Origin: Clostridium drakei
Lineage (GTDB): Bacteria > Bacillota > Clostridia > Clostridiales > Clostridiaceae
Assembly (NCBI RefSeq): GCF_000633595.2
Contig: NZ_JIBU02000045.1
Coordinates: forward strand, 1-64,000
Length of the DNA stretch: 64,000 bases
Direction of reading: 5' to 3'
A program made the position numbers and the translations under genes. The notes under the pieces are model-generated. The model ran no database searches and had not been told where the DNA came from. It saw only the letters and a list, made by a program, of their open reading frames with translations. Below are positions 26,812-35,349 of this stretch, one piece after another (positions within the stretch are counted from its first letter, which is position 1; each line of letters opens with the position of its first letter).

Positions 26812-27102
26812 ATGTCAAGTGTTAATGTTAGCCTACAAGTGCTTCCGGTGGTAAAGGAAAAGGATTTATATGGAGTAGTGGATAAAGTTATAGAATATAT
26901 AGATTCCTGTGGTGTAAAGTATGAAGTTGGTCCTATGGAGACTACTATGGAAGGTGAAATGAATGAGCTTTTAGAAATAGTGAAAAAAGCGCAAGAAATA
27001 TGTGTAGAAAATGGTGCTGAAAGAGTTATGTCTGTAGTAAAGATAGATTATAAAAGTGAAGGCGTTACTATAGATGAAAAAGTGCATAAATATAGAAAAT
27101 AA
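26812..27102 (+). CDS. MTH1187/YkoF-type thiamine-binding-family protein
   Basis: The 96-residue protein matches the small MTH1187/UPF0045 (Thiamine_BP) family: a ferredoxin-like fold with the typical N-terminus NVSLQVLPV and a central VKYEVGPMETTMEGEMNELLEIV. Homologues form tetramers and bind thiamine or its hydroxymethylpyrimidine part, but physiological roles are poorly known. An AAGGGGG site precedes ATG 26812. It is transcribed alone between two terminators, with its own promoter. No thiamine riboswitch is visible. Confidence 0.8.
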   Translation: MSSVNVSLQVLPVVKEKDLYGVVDKVIEYIDSCGVKYEVGPMETTMEGEMNELLEIVKKAQEICVENGAERVMSVVKIDYKSEGVTIDEKVHKYRK

Positions 27103-27116
27103 ATATAGAATTTTAG

Positions 27117-27155
27117 ATGACTTTCTTAATTATTCATGGAAGTCATTGTTTTTTT
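27117..27155 (+). terminator. Terminator after the thiamine-binding-family gene
   Basis: A 9-bp stem ATGACTTTC / GGAAGTCAT with one G-T pair, followed by a run of T residues. Confidence 0.75.
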
Positions 27156-27252
27156 ATACATGAATTTAATAAATATGAATAAAATGCATTGAAAAACAGG
27201 GAATTATAAGTTAAAATCATAGTAAATATATTTATTGTATGGTGGTGAAACC

Positions 27253-27732
27253 ATGAAGAAGGTAATTCTTATTAATGATTGCAAGTTCCAAAGCATTATT
27301 ATGAAAGATATGCTAAATGACCTTGGTTATGAGGTCAATCTTACAAATGAATATGGAGCTTTGGCTAAAATAAAAAAATTCAATCCAGATATAGTTATAT
27401 GTAATTTAATTATGAAGAATATAACTGGAGAAAAGCTTATAAAAAGCATAAAAGATATAAATAAGAATATAATATGTATACTGTCTTCAGCTAACGAAAT
27501 AAGGTTAGAAGATTATTCTAAACAGTATATTGATGAAGTTATTCACGTTCCTGTAGAAAAAGAAAAATTAAAAACTATTTTAGAAAAATTTTTAAATAAA
27601 CCTGATGACTCTAATAATTTACAAAAAGCTAATAATGTTGGGTTTTCTTTTTGTCCATATTGTGGACAAGATTTGGAAGGTTCGAAGAAAGATTTTTCGT
27701 TCTGTCCTTTTTGTGGACAAAAATTAAAATGA
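27253..27732 (+). CDS. Degenerate receiver domain fused to a C-terminal zinc ribbon
   Basis: This 159-residue protein has a response-regulator receiver fold (residues 1-120) but lacks key residues. The phospho-acceptor position is Asn51 (VICNLIM, where active receivers have Asp), and the conserved Lys before Pro is Val (HVPVEKE). After a linker it ends in two CPYCG/CPFCG knuckles that together would bind one zinc. It therefore should not be phosphorylated in the usual way and may act as a docking or scaffold module. I chose ATG 27253 after GGTGGTG; the frame is open to an upstream TTG. The gene stands alone, and its partner is unknown. Confidence 0.75.
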   Translation: MKKVILINDCKFQSIIMKDMLNDLGYEVNLTNEYGALAKIKKFNPDIVICNLIMKNITGEKLIKSIKDINKNIICILSSANEIRLEDYSKQYIDEVIHVPVEKEKLKTILEKFLNKPDDSNNLQKANNVGFSFCPYCGQDLEGSKKDFSFCPFCGQKLK

Positions 27733-27756
27733 CGGAATAAAAAATCCGTCATTTTT
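27726..27756. terminator. Bidirectional terminator between convergent genes
   Basis: An 11-bp perfect stem AAAATGACGGA / TCCGTCATTTT with an 8-nt loop lies between the receiver-like gene and the ABC-F gene and has A/T runs on both sides. Confidence 0.85.
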
Positions 27757-27757
27757 A

Positions 27758-29671
27758 CTATGATAAGTTTTCCCATTCTTCATATAAATTATCTAATTGC
27801 TTTTGAGAATCTAATAATTGTTTGTTTATAGATTCACTTTTATCAAAGTCTGAATAAACTTCTTCCAGACAAAGCTTTTGTTGAAGCTGTTTTATTAAAT
27901 CTTCTATAGTAGAAATTTCAATTTCAATATTTTTTATTTTTAAATTTTTTTCTTTTTGTATTTTTTCAAGCTCTCTTTTTTTCTTTTTTTCATGTTGTAA
28001 TTGAGTTTTCGTTTTTCCTAAATTATCTTCTTCCTCTTGAAATCTCAATGGATTTTTTTTCTTTTCAATATAGTAGGTATAATTACCTAAATATTCTTTT
28101 GCGCCATCTTCCACTAGCTCATATATTTTATTTATAACTTTATTTAAGAAATATCTATCATGGGATATAACAAGAACAGTACCATCATAGCTTAGTATAG
28201 CCTTTTCTAAAGCTTCACGAGACATTATGTCTAAATGGTTTGTAGGTTCGTCTAATAATAAGAAGTTGGATTTAGAAAGCATTAATTTTAATAAATTAAT
28301 TCTACATTTTTCGCCACCACTTAAAGAGCCTACTTTTTTAAATACATCATCTCCTGTAAAAAGAAAAGCAGCTAATGAATTTCTAACTTGGGTTGTGGTT
28401 AATTCAGGGAAATCATCCCATACTTCATCTATTACGGTCTTATCATCATCAAGATTAGATTGTTCTTGATCGTAATAACCAATAAAAACATTTTTACCCA
28501 ATACTGAAAAACCTGAATCAGATTTAATAGTATTCATTATTATCTTAAATAATGTAGTTTTGCCTCTTCCATTTTCTCCTATAAGAGCTGTTTTCTCACC
28601 TTTTTTTATATCTAAGTAAAGATTGTTGAATAAAGATTTTTCGCCAAAGCTTTTGCTTAAATTTTCTATGTGAAGAACGTCATTACCACTTTTTATGGTA
28701 GTTTCAAATTCAACGTGACCGAGCATTTCTTCTTTATCTGGTGCTTTTACTCTTTCTATTTTATCTAATGATTTTTGTCTGCTTTCAGCAGCTTTTATAC
28801 TTTTTTCCCTGTTAAAGGATCTATATTTTTCTATTATAGCCTCTTGTCTTTTAATTTCAGCTTGTTGTAAGTTATATGCTTTTAATTGTATCTCATAATT
28901 TTTTTCTTTTAAATCTAAAAAAGTAGTATAATTTCCATTGTAACAATTTATATGACCATTTATAAGTTCTATAGTTTTTGAAGTTATAGCATCTAAGAAA
29001 TATCTGTCATGAGAAATAACTATTACTGTACCTTTATAACTTTTCAAGTATTCCTCAAGCCATTCTATAGCATCTAAATCCAGATGGTTTGTAGGTTCGT
29101 CTAAAAGCAAAATTTCAGGATTAATTAACAATAGTTTACAAAGAGCAACTCTAGTCTTTTGACCACCACTTAAAATATTTATTGGTTTATTAAAATCATT
29201 TTCTAAAAATCCTAGTCCTTTTAAGACTCTAGATACTTCGCCCTTATAAGTATATCCACCTCTATTGGTGTACAATTCAGAACACATAGTATAATCTTTA
29301 ATTATTTTACTATGATATTCTTCTTTTTGTGGATTATAAGGTTCATTCATTAAATTTTCTAATTTTTTTAATTTGTTTTCTAGAGCTAATAGATCTTTAA
29401 AAACTGTAAACATTTCTTCTTGAATAGTGTTATTAGAATCTAAAGATAAATGTTGAGCTAAATAGCCTATAGTTTTATTTTTATCTATAAATAATTCTCC
29501 AGAATCTTGTTCTAGTTGATTTGTTATAATTTTAAAAAGTGTGGATTTTCCAGCACCATTTGGACCTATAAGTCCGACTTTCTCACTTTCATTTATATTA
29601 AAAGTTACATTTTCAAGTATAACATCTATTCCATAACTTTTATGAATATCTTTACAACTTAAAACAACCAT
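27758..29671 (-). CDS. ABC-F family ATPase (YdiF/Uup type)
   Basis: The 637-residue protein has two ABC ATPase domains without membrane segments: Walker A GPNGAGKST and GENGRGKTT, signatures LSGGQKTR and LSGGEKCR, and Walker B LLLDEPTNHLD in both. Between them is the charged P-site tRNA interaction-type linker (KRQEAIIEKYRSFNREKS). After domain 2 comes a long Lys/Glu-rich coiled coil (about residues 530-637), as in Uup and YdiF. ABC-F proteins act on ribosomes, as translation factors or antibiotic protectors. The start ATG 29671 follows AAGGAAGGTGAG. Housekeeping translation factor is more likely than resistance, given no resistance genes nearby. Confidence 0.9.
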   Translation of the reverse strand: MVVLSCKDIHKSYGIDVILENVTFNINESEKVGLIGPNGAGKSTLFKIITNQLEQDSGELFIDKNKTIGYLAQHLSLDSNNTIQEEMFTVFKDLLALENKLKKLENLMNEPYNPQKEEYHSKIIKDYTMCSELYTNRGGYTYKGEVSRVLKGLGFLENDFNKPINILSGGQKTRVALCKLLLINPEILLLDEPTNHLDLDAIEWLEEYLKSYKGTVIVISHDRYFLDAITSKTIELINGHINCYNGNYTTFLDLKEKNYEIQLKAYNLQQAEIKRQEAIIEKYRSFNREKSIKAAESRQKSLDKIERVKAPDKEEMLGHVEFETTIKSGNDVLHIENLSKSFGEKSLFNNLYLDIKKGEKTALIGENGRGKTTLFKIIMNTIKSDSGFSVLGKNVFIGYYDQEQSNLDDDKTVIDEVWDDFPELTTTQVRNSLAAFLFTGDDVFKKVGSLSGGEKCRINLLKLMLSKSNFLLLDEPTNHLDIMSREALEKAILSYDGTVLVISHDRYFLNKVINKIYELVEDGAKEYLGNYTYYIEKKKNPLRFQEEEDNLGKTKTQLQHEKKKKRELEKIQKEKNLKIKNIEIEISTIEDLIKQLQQKLCLEEVYSDFDKSESINKQLLDSQKQLDNLYEEWENLS

Positions 29672-29822
29672 AATCTCACCTTCCTTAATCATTAATATTT
29701 TACTATGTTAAATGAATTTTTTGTAGTCTAATTTCACAAATTATCATATAATTAATGGTTTATTAAATAACTAATAAAATGATAAAAAGTATAAAAAATC
29801 ATAAATTTAGAAAAATAAACTA

Positions 29823-29852
29823 TTGACATAGTGCATACTTAAATAATACTAT
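29823..29852 (+). promoter_or_regulatory. Candidate rex promoter
   Basis: TTGACA (29823-29828) and TACTAT (29847-29852) have an 18-bp spacer. The rest of the 324-bp gap between the divergent ABC-F and rex genes shows nothing beyond the Rex-type operator. Confidence 0.6.
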
Positions 29853-29880
29853 AAAAAGTAGTATAGAAAAAAGAATTAGT

Positions 29881-29898
29881 ATGTTAATTGTATAACAA
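29881..29898 (+). promoter_or_regulatory. Rex-type operator upstream of rex
   Basis: ATGTTAA-N4-ATAACAA differs from the Rex consensus TTGTTAA-N4-TTAACAA by one base in each half. It lies downstream of the candidate promoter, fitting negative autoregulation. Confidence 0.65.
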
Positions 29899-29995
29899 AA
29901 TATTCATGAAAAATTGTTTTCATTTTGTATTATAAATTTTTAAATGCAATATAGAAACAAATATACTAGAAAATATATATAATAAGAGGTGCTAT

Positions 29996-30640
29996 ATGGA
30001 TAAGAAAAAAAATATATCAATGGCTGTAATAAAAAGATTGCCCAAGTACTACAGGTATTTAGGACAGTTAATGAAGAATGATGTAGATAGAATATCATCA
30101 AAGGAGTTAAGTGAAAAGATAGGGTTTACTGCCTCTCAAATAAGGCAGGATTTAAATTGTTTCGGAGATTTTGGTCAACAAGGATATGGATATAATGTAA
30201 CAGAACTGCATAGCCAAATAGGTAATATACTTGGACTTACTAAACCATACAAAACTGTAGTAGTAGGAGCAGGAAACATAGGTCAGGCTATATCAAATTA
30301 TACTAGGTTTGAAAAAACTGGTTTTAACTTAGATGCTATATTTGATATAAATCCTAAATTAATTGGTATAAGAATACGTGATATAGAAATAAGAGATATA
30401 GATTATTTACCAAGTTATTTGAAAGAGAATCCTACAGAAATTGGAATAATATGTGTACCAGCTAATAGTGCTCAAAAGGTATGTGATACTTTAGTAAAGA
30501 ATGGTGTTAAAGGAATATGGAATTTTGCACCTGTAGATTTAGTTATACCAGATGATGTGAAAGTAGAAAATGTACATTTGAGTGATAGCTTGTTGACATT
30601 AACTTGCCTTTTAAATGATGGTGATGTTGATAATGAATAA
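29996..30640 (+). CDS. rex: Redox-sensing transcriptional repressor Rex
   Basis: The 214-residue protein is a full-length Rex. Residues 1-80 form a winged helix (RLPKYYRYLGQLM, then FTASQIRQDLNCFGDFGQQGYGYNV), followed by a Rossmann domain with the NAD-binding VVGAGNIGQAI and a C-terminal swapped helix. Rex senses the NADH/NAD+ ratio and represses fermentation and hydrogen genes when NADH is low. Rex-type sites are visible in front of rex itself and of the hydrogenase gene at 37 kb, and nfnAB lies directly downstream. ATG 29996 follows AAGAGGTG. Confidence 0.96.
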   Translation: MDKKKNISMAVIKRLPKYYRYLGQLMKNDVDRISSKELSEKIGFTASQIRQDLNCFGDFGQQGYGYNVTELHSQIGNILGLTKPYKTVVVGAGNIGQAISNYTRFEKTGFNLDAIFDINPKLIGIRIRDIEIRDIDYLPSYLKENPTEIGIICVPANSAQKVCDTLVKNGVKGIWNFAPVDLVIPDDVKVENVHLSDSLLTLTCLLNDGDVDNE

Positions 30641-30653
30641 GTGATGGCTGTAG

Positions 30654-30704
30654 CTTAAAAAAAGATAATAATTGAAATTTTTATTTCAATTATTATCTTT
30701 TTTT
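30654..30704 (+). terminator. Terminator after rex
   Basis: A perfect stem of about 20 bp (30657-30678 with 30683-30704) with a 4-nt loop; the 3' arm ends in seven T residues. Confidence 0.9.
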
Positions 30705-30922
30705 AAGTTTAATTATTAACAAAGTTATAGTTGATTTATGTCGCATATAGTCGTTATAAAACTTAAATATTTAAATTTTATATAATAAATATTATGTATG
30801 ACTAGTTAAAGGATTTAATGTATGTATTTATATTTTAAAATAAAACTAAAAAAATGTATAAGAGATAGGTCAATATAGTATGCATTATTTGTTATTTAGT
30901 TATGCAATTTCTACAATGAATG

Positions 30923-30931
30923 TGATATAAT
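30923..30931 (+). promoter_or_regulatory. Extended -10 promoter of nfnAB
   Basis: TGATATAAT is an extended -10 element (TGN before TATAAT), and no good -35 box is present. A weak Rex-like sequence overlaps the -35 region at 30889-30906. The rest of the 343-bp gap after rex shows only its terminator. Confidence 0.55.
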
Positions 30932-30983
30932 AATATGTATAAATTCGTATAATTAAAAAATATTTACCAATGGGGGGAATAAA

Positions 30984-31874
30984 ATGTATAAAATTGTTGA
31001 CAAAAGGAAATTAGCTCCTAGTATATTTCTAATGGACATAGAAGCACCAAGAGTTGCAAAGTCATGTAAACCAGGACAATTTGTAATAGTTAAAATGGAT
31101 GAAAAAGGTGAAAGAATACCTCTTACCATTTGTGACTATGATGCTCAGAAGGGAACTGTAACTATAGTGTTCCAGACACTTGGTGGATCAACACAAAAAA
31201 TGGCTGATTATGAAATTGGACAAACATTTAAAGATTTTGTAGGACCTTTAGGACAACCTACGGATTTAGTAAATGAAAGCATAGAAGAATTAAAAAAGAA
31301 AAATATAATATTTGTAGCTGGAGGAGTAGGAGCTGCACCAGTATATCCTCAAGTTAAATGGCTTCATGAACATGGAATTGATGCAGATGTAATAGTTGGA
31401 TGTAAGTCAAAGGAATACTTGCTGTTAGAAGAAGAAATGAAATCGGTATCAGGGAATTTATATATAGCAACGGATAATGGAACTTATGGATATAAAGGAT
31501 TTGTTACTGATTTATTAACAGAGCTTATTGAAAAAAAGGGGAAAAAATATGATCATGTAGTGGCAATAGGGCCTATGATCATGATGAAGTTTATATGTAA
31601 GGTTACGAAAGGCTTTGGTATTAAAACTATAGTAAGTTTGAACCCAATAATGGTAGATGGTACAGGTATGTGTGGAGCTTGTAGAGTTACTGTTGGAGGA
31701 GAAACTAAATTTGCCTGTGTAGATGGACCAGAATTTGATGGACATCTAGTTGATTTTGAAGAAGCCATGAGAAGACAGACATTATATAAGACAGAAGAAG
31801 GAAAGGCATCAATGGAAGAGCAAGAAAGAAAAGAAGGACATATATGTCATGTAGGATTGGATGGTGATAAATAA
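30984..31874 (+). CDS. nfnA: NfnA, small subunit of electron-bifurcating transhydrogenase
   Basis: The 296-residue protein is a ferredoxin-NADP reductase-like subunit (NfnA/SudB). The FAD domain has KPGQFVIVKM and RIPLTICDYD; the nucleotide domain has FVAGGVGAAPVYPQ; the C-terminus carries the [2Fe-2S] cysteines (DGTGMCGACRVTVGG, FACVDGPEFDG). With NfnB it couples NADP+ reduction by ferredoxin and NADH by flavin-based bifurcation. Its TAA overlaps the ATG of nfnB by one base. RBS is the GGGGGG run before ATG 30984. Known from C. kluyveri and relatives. Its position behind rex suggests redox control. Confidence 0.93.
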   Translation: MYKIVDKRKLAPSIFLMDIEAPRVAKSCKPGQFVIVKMDEKGERIPLTICDYDAQKGTVTIVFQTLGGSTQKMADYEIGQTFKDFVGPLGQPTDLVNESIEELKKKNIIFVAGGVGAAPVYPQVKWLHEHGIDADVIVGCKSKEYLLLEEEMKSVSGNLYIATDNGTYGYKGFVTDLLTELIEKKGKKYDHVVAIGPMIMMKFICKVTKGFGIKTIVSLNPIMVDGTGMCGACRVTVGGETKFACVDGPEFDGHLVDFEEAMRRQTLYKTEEGKASMEEQERKEGHICHVGLDGDK

Positions 31875-33262
31875 TGGATAATGAAAAAATGAAAAAAGTA
31901 CCAGTAAGAGAGCAAGATCCAAAGGCTAGAGCTCACAATTTTGAAGAGGTTTGTTTAGGATATAATGAAGAGGAAGCTGTAAAAGAAGCTTCAAGATGTT
32001 TGCATTGTAAAAAGCCTATGTGCGTATCTGAATGTCCAGTATCTATAAATATACCAGAATTTATAGAATGTGTTAAAAATAGAGAGTTCGAAGCAGCTGC
32101 TAAGGTTATAGCTAAATCAAGTGCTCTTCCAGCAGTTTGTGGAAGAGTATGTCCACAAGAAAGTCAATGTGAAGGTAAATGTGTACTTGGAATAAAAGGT
32201 GAAGCAGTAGCTATAGGTAAACTTGAAAGATTTGTAGCAGATTATTCAAGAGAAAATAATGTGGATCTATCAGAAAAAGAACCTAGCAATGGCAAAACGA
32301 TTGCAGTGATAGGTAGTGGCCCTTCAGGACTTACTTGTGCAGGAGATTTAGCTAAACTAGGCTATGATGTGACTATATTTGAAGCTTTACATGAAGCAGG
32401 TGGAGTTTTAGTTTACGGAATACCAGAATTCAGACTTCCAAAGGAAACTGTAGTTAAACATGAAGTAGAAAATGTAAAAAAATTAGGTGTTAAGATAGAG
32501 ACTAATGTAATTATAGGAAAAACTGTAACTATAGATGAACTTGTAAATGAAGAAGGCTTTGATGCTGTGTTTATAGGATCAGGTGCAGGATTACCAAAGT
32601 TTATGGGGATACCAGGTGAAAATTTAAATGGAGTATTCTCAGCAAATGAATTTTTAACAAGAAATAATTTAATGAAAGCATTTAAAAAAGAATATGATAC
32701 ACCTATAAGAGCAGGTAAAAAGGTTGCTGTAGTAGGTGGAGGAAATGTTGCCATGGATGCTGCAAGGACAGCTTTAAGATTAGGAGCAGAAGTACACATA
32801 GTTTACAGAAGATCAGAATCAGAACTTCCAGCTAGAGCAGAAGAAGTACATCATGCAAAAGAAGAAGGTATAATCTTTGATCTTCTTACGAATCCAGTAG
32901 AAGTAATAGGAGATGAAAAGGGCTGGGTTAAGGGAATGAAATGTGTGAGAATGGAACTTGGAGAGCCAGATGCATCAGGCAGAAGAAGACCTGTAGAAAT
33001 TCCAGGTTCAGAGTTTGAAATGGAAATAGACACTATGATAATGTCTCTTGGAACATCACCAAATCCATTAATATCTTCAACTACTAAGGGTTTGGAGATT
33101 AATAAGAGAAAGTGCATAGTAGCAGAAGAGGAAACTGGTTTAACTTCAAGAAAAGGAGTATATGCTGGTGGAGATGCCGTAACAGGTGCTGCAACAGTAA
33201 TACTTGCTATGGGAGCTGGAAAGAAAGCTGCTAATGCTATACATGAGTATTTAAGTAAATAA
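31874..33262 (+). CDS. nfnB: NfnB, large subunit of electron-bifurcating transhydrogenase
   Basis: The 462-residue protein resembles the small subunit of glutamate synthase and is often misnamed GltA. Seen are two [4Fe-4S] clusters' cysteines (CLHCKKPMCVSECPV; CGRVCPQESQCEGKC), an FAD-binding AVIGSGPSGLTCAGDLAKLG and an NADP-binding VAVVGGGNVAMDAARTALRLG, ending with YAGGDAVTGAATVILAMG. No glutamate synthase large subunit is nearby and nfnA is adjacent, so NfnB is the better call. It contains the bifurcating FAD and the NADPH site. Cytoplasmic. Confidence 0.93.
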   Translation: MDNEKMKKVPVREQDPKARAHNFEEVCLGYNEEEAVKEASRCLHCKKPMCVSECPVSINIPEFIECVKNREFEAAAKVIAKSSALPAVCGRVCPQESQCEGKCVLGIKGEAVAIGKLERFVADYSRENNVDLSEKEPSNGKTIAVIGSGPSGLTCAGDLAKLGYDVTIFEALHEAGGVLVYGIPEFRLPKETVVKHEVENVKKLGVKIETNVIIGKTVTIDELVNEEGFDAVFIGSGAGLPKFMGIPGENLNGVFSANEFLTRNNLMKAFKKEYDTPIRAGKKVAVVGGGNVAMDAARTALRLGAEVHIVYRRSESELPARAEEVHHAKEEGIIFDLLTNPVEVIGDEKGWVKGMKCVRMELGEPDASGRRRPVEIPGSEFEMEIDTMIMSLGTSPNPLISSTTKGLEINKRKCIVAEEETGLTSRKGVYAGGDAVTGAATVILAMGAGKKAANAIHEYLSK

Positions 33263-33287
33263 ATATACAATCAAGTATATATGATTT

Positions 33288-33332
33288 AAATAGTAGAAAT
33301 TGAGTGAATGAACTCATTTCTACTATTTTTTT
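33288..33332 (+). terminator. Terminator after nfnB
   Basis: A stem of about 17 bp with one bulged T (AAATAGTAGAAA... with ...TTTCTACTATTT) followed by seven T residues. Confidence 0.85.
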
Positions 33333-33479
33333 ACACTCTTTTCAAATATAAATTTTAGAGTATTGGGAAACTTAAAAAATAAGAGAATGTTATTTATAAA
33401 TAAAGATGTTATTAATAAAACACAAAAAATACATTATGCATGATATAATTAATAAAAAATATAGAAATGAAGTGAATAA

Positions 33480-34259
33480 ATGAGCATTGAAATACTTATA
33501 AATACGTATGGAACTTATGTTTTTAATTACGCACTAAAATTAAGTTGTGATCCGAATGTTGCAGAAGATTTAGCACAAGAAACATTTGTTAATGCATGGT
33601 TAAAAATTAAAACTTTAGAAAATTCTAATGCAATTAGAGCGTGGCTTAGAAAAATATGTTTTAATAATTTTCTTATGAAACAAAGAAAAAATAGTGGATA
33701 TAGTGAATTGCTTTATGAGGATATGGATATTCTTGAAAAAGAAGAACGCTTATTTGTGAATGATCTTCCTAGACCTGAAGATGAAGTAATTGTAGAAGAA
33801 GCTATCAAGGATCTACAAAATGGTTGTTTTCTTGCTATGGTAAGACGTCTCACCCTGCATCAACGAATAGCATTTTCATTAATTGATATGTTTGGGTTAT
33901 CTTTAGAAGAAGTTTCAGAAGTAATTGGCATATCAAAAAGTGCCACTAAGGGGCTTCTTTACCGTGCTCATATGAACTTAGATTCATTTTTTAGTAGTCA
34001 TTGTAATATTTTGGATGTAAACAACCCTTGCAGCTGCAAAGCTTGGATTGAATTTTCTAAAACGCGGGATAATTTGCAAAAGAATTCTCATAGATTAATA
34101 ACAAAATTAGATTATACTAAATCAAATTATATTTTTAATTCTGAAGTACGTGGAAAGATAAATTTCTTATATAAAAATATGCCAGATAAAAAGCCTCCAA
34201 AAGAGTGGTATGAAAAAGTTATTAATATTATAAGTAAAATGTATCTTAGTAAAAATTAA
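33480..34259 (+). CDS. ECF-like sigma factor with Cys-containing C-terminal extension
   Basis: The 259-residue protein has sigma region 2 (residues 5-70; ALKLSCDPNVAEDLAQETFVNAW) and region 4 (122-170; LTLHQRIAFSLIDMFGLSLEEVSEVIGISKSA), the two-domain layout of ECF sigma factors. It then continues for 85 residues, far longer than usual, with H174, C175, C184 and C186 (NNPCSCKAW), which may bind a metal. No anti-sigma gene follows, so the extension could do that job. The start ATG 33480 has only a weak GAAGTG site. The next gene, a Cys-rich DUF3795-like protein, may be its target or partner. Confidence 0.82.
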   Translation: MSIEILINTYGTYVFNYALKLSCDPNVAEDLAQETFVNAWLKIKTLENSNAIRAWLRKICFNNFLMKQRKNSGYSELLYEDMDILEKEERLFVNDLPRPEDEVIVEEAIKDLQNGCFLAMVRRLTLHQRIAFSLIDMFGLSLEEVSEVIGISKSATKGLLYRAHMNLDSFFSSHCNILDVNNPCSCKAWIEFSKTRDNLQKNSHRLITKLDYTKSNYIFNSEVRGKINFLYKNMPDKKPPKEWYEKVINIISKMYLSKN

Positions 34260-34278
34260 ATAAAATTTCATATAAAAC

Positions 34279-34317
34279 GTGACTTCCTCATTTTTCATGC
34301 ATCTATATAAGTGAAAA
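34279..34317 (+). promoter_or_regulatory. Candidate alternative-sigma promoter of the DUF3795-like gene
   Basis: The gap holds no TTGACA/TATAAT-type promoter. It contains GTGACTTCC (34280-34288) and, about 18 bp later, GCATCTATATAA, an arrangement possibly read by the adjacent ECF-like sigma factor. This is inference from position only. Confidence 0.3.
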
Positions 34318-34350
34318 GAAATATTTTATGGAATAAGAGGAGGAATTGTA

Positions 34351-34797
34351 ATGAATAATTATGAACAAGCAGTAAGGGATTTAGCTCCGTGCGGAAATGA
34401 TTGCTCAAGATGTGTAAGTTATGAAAATAGTAAAGTAGTATTATTAAGTAAAGAACTCAATGAGAATTTGGCAAACTTTGAAAATATGGCTAAAAAAATA
34501 AAATCTTTTATGCCTATTTTTAATCATTATGAAGAATTTTTAGCAATTTTAAATCATTTTTCAAAAGGAAGTTGTCCAGGATGTCGCTTTAGTGATAAGC
34601 CTATTTGCCAATGCAGTATAAATAAATGCCACAAAAAACAAAAAGTGGATTTTTGTTTCCAATGTTCTAAATATCCGTGTAATCCTACAATATACAATGA
34701 ATCACTTTCTAAAATATGGAAGAAAAATAATGATGATATGAAAAATGCTGGTATAGAAGATTTCTATATTGCACAGAAAGAAAAAACAAGATATTAA
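34351..34797 (+). CDS. DUF3795-like Cys-rich protein
   Basis: This 148-residue protein opens with DLAPCGNDCSRCVSYEN and continues with SCPGCRF, CQCSINKCHKKQKVDFCFQCSKYPC. The 'APCGxDCxxC' start and Cys pairs are typical of DUF3795 proteins, whose function is unknown; a metal or Fe-S cluster is likely. No signal peptide or membrane segment is present. AGAGGAGG precedes ATG 34351. It follows an ECF-like sigma factor and precedes another Cys-motif protein, hinting at a stress or redox role, which is speculative. Confidence 0.75.
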   Translation: MNNYEQAVRDLAPCGNDCSRCVSYENSKVVLLSKELNENLANFENMAKKIKSFMPIFNHYEEFLAILNHFSKGSCPGCRFSDKPICQCSINKCHKKQKVDFCFQCSKYPCNPTIYNESLSKIWKKNNDDMKNAGIEDFYIAQKEKTRY

Positions 34798-34902
34798 GTT
34801 ATGTTTTATGTTATATAAATCTAGAACATATATAATAATAGTTATTTAAAAAAATTAAATATTAAGTTATAATTTAAGAAAAGATTAAAAGGAGTGGTGA
34901 AA

Positions 34903-35316
34903 ATGTTAAAGGATACAGTTAGAAAGTACTATGATGAAGAGTATAATTTAAATTGTGCAGAAACTATGATATATGGTGCAAATGAAGAATATAATATGCA
35001 ACTTGATAAAAAAACATTGAAGACTATGGCTGCTTTTGGAGGCGGTATGGGTATTGAAAGTACATGTGGGGTTATAAGTGGTTCTTTAGCTGTACTTGGA
35101 ATATTATTTACCAAAGTGAGAGCTCACGAGAGTGAAAAAATAAAAGAATTATCACAAGAATTTTTTGAAAAATTTGAGGAAAAACTAGGTACTAGTGAAT
35201 GTGCAATATTGAAAGAAAAGTATAGGAATGATGAAATTAGATGTATCATTATGGTTGATACAGCAGCAGAGATATTAGAAGGAATTGTGGAAAGAGAAAT
35301 GAAGGCTGAAGGTTAA
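34903..35316 (+). CDS. C_GCAxxG_C_C family redox-motif protein
   Basis: The 137-residue protein fits the C_GCAxxG_C_C family: an N-terminal YYDEEYNLNCAETMIYGAN, a glycine-rich FGGGMGIESTCGVISGSLAVLG and C-terminal Cys residues (TSECAILKEKYRNDEIRC). These small proteins are common in anaerobes, often beside redox genes, and their exact role is unknown. I chose ATG 34903 with AAGGAG eight bases ahead; an upstream GTG in frame is too close to that site. The gene stands alone, just upstream of the first copy of the repeated noncoding element. Confidence 0.82.
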   Translation: MLKDTVRKYYDEEYNLNCAETMIYGANEEYNMQLDKKTLKTMAAFGGGMGIESTCGVISGSLAVLGILFTKVRAHESEKIKELSQEFFEKFEEKLGTSECAILKEKYRNDEIRCIIMVDTAAEILEGIVEREMKAEG

Positions 35317-35349
35317 AGCAAAATATTTAGCTGTATAGAATAAAAATTA

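Noticed and set aside
30705-30720. TTAACAA half site after the rex terminator as a Rex operator
   Set aside because: Only one half is good and it lies over 200 bp from the nfnAB promoter.
31874-33262. NfnB as glutamate synthase small subunit GltD
   Set aside because: No large subunit nearby and nfnA is directly upstream with overlapping codons, so the transhydrogenase call fits better.
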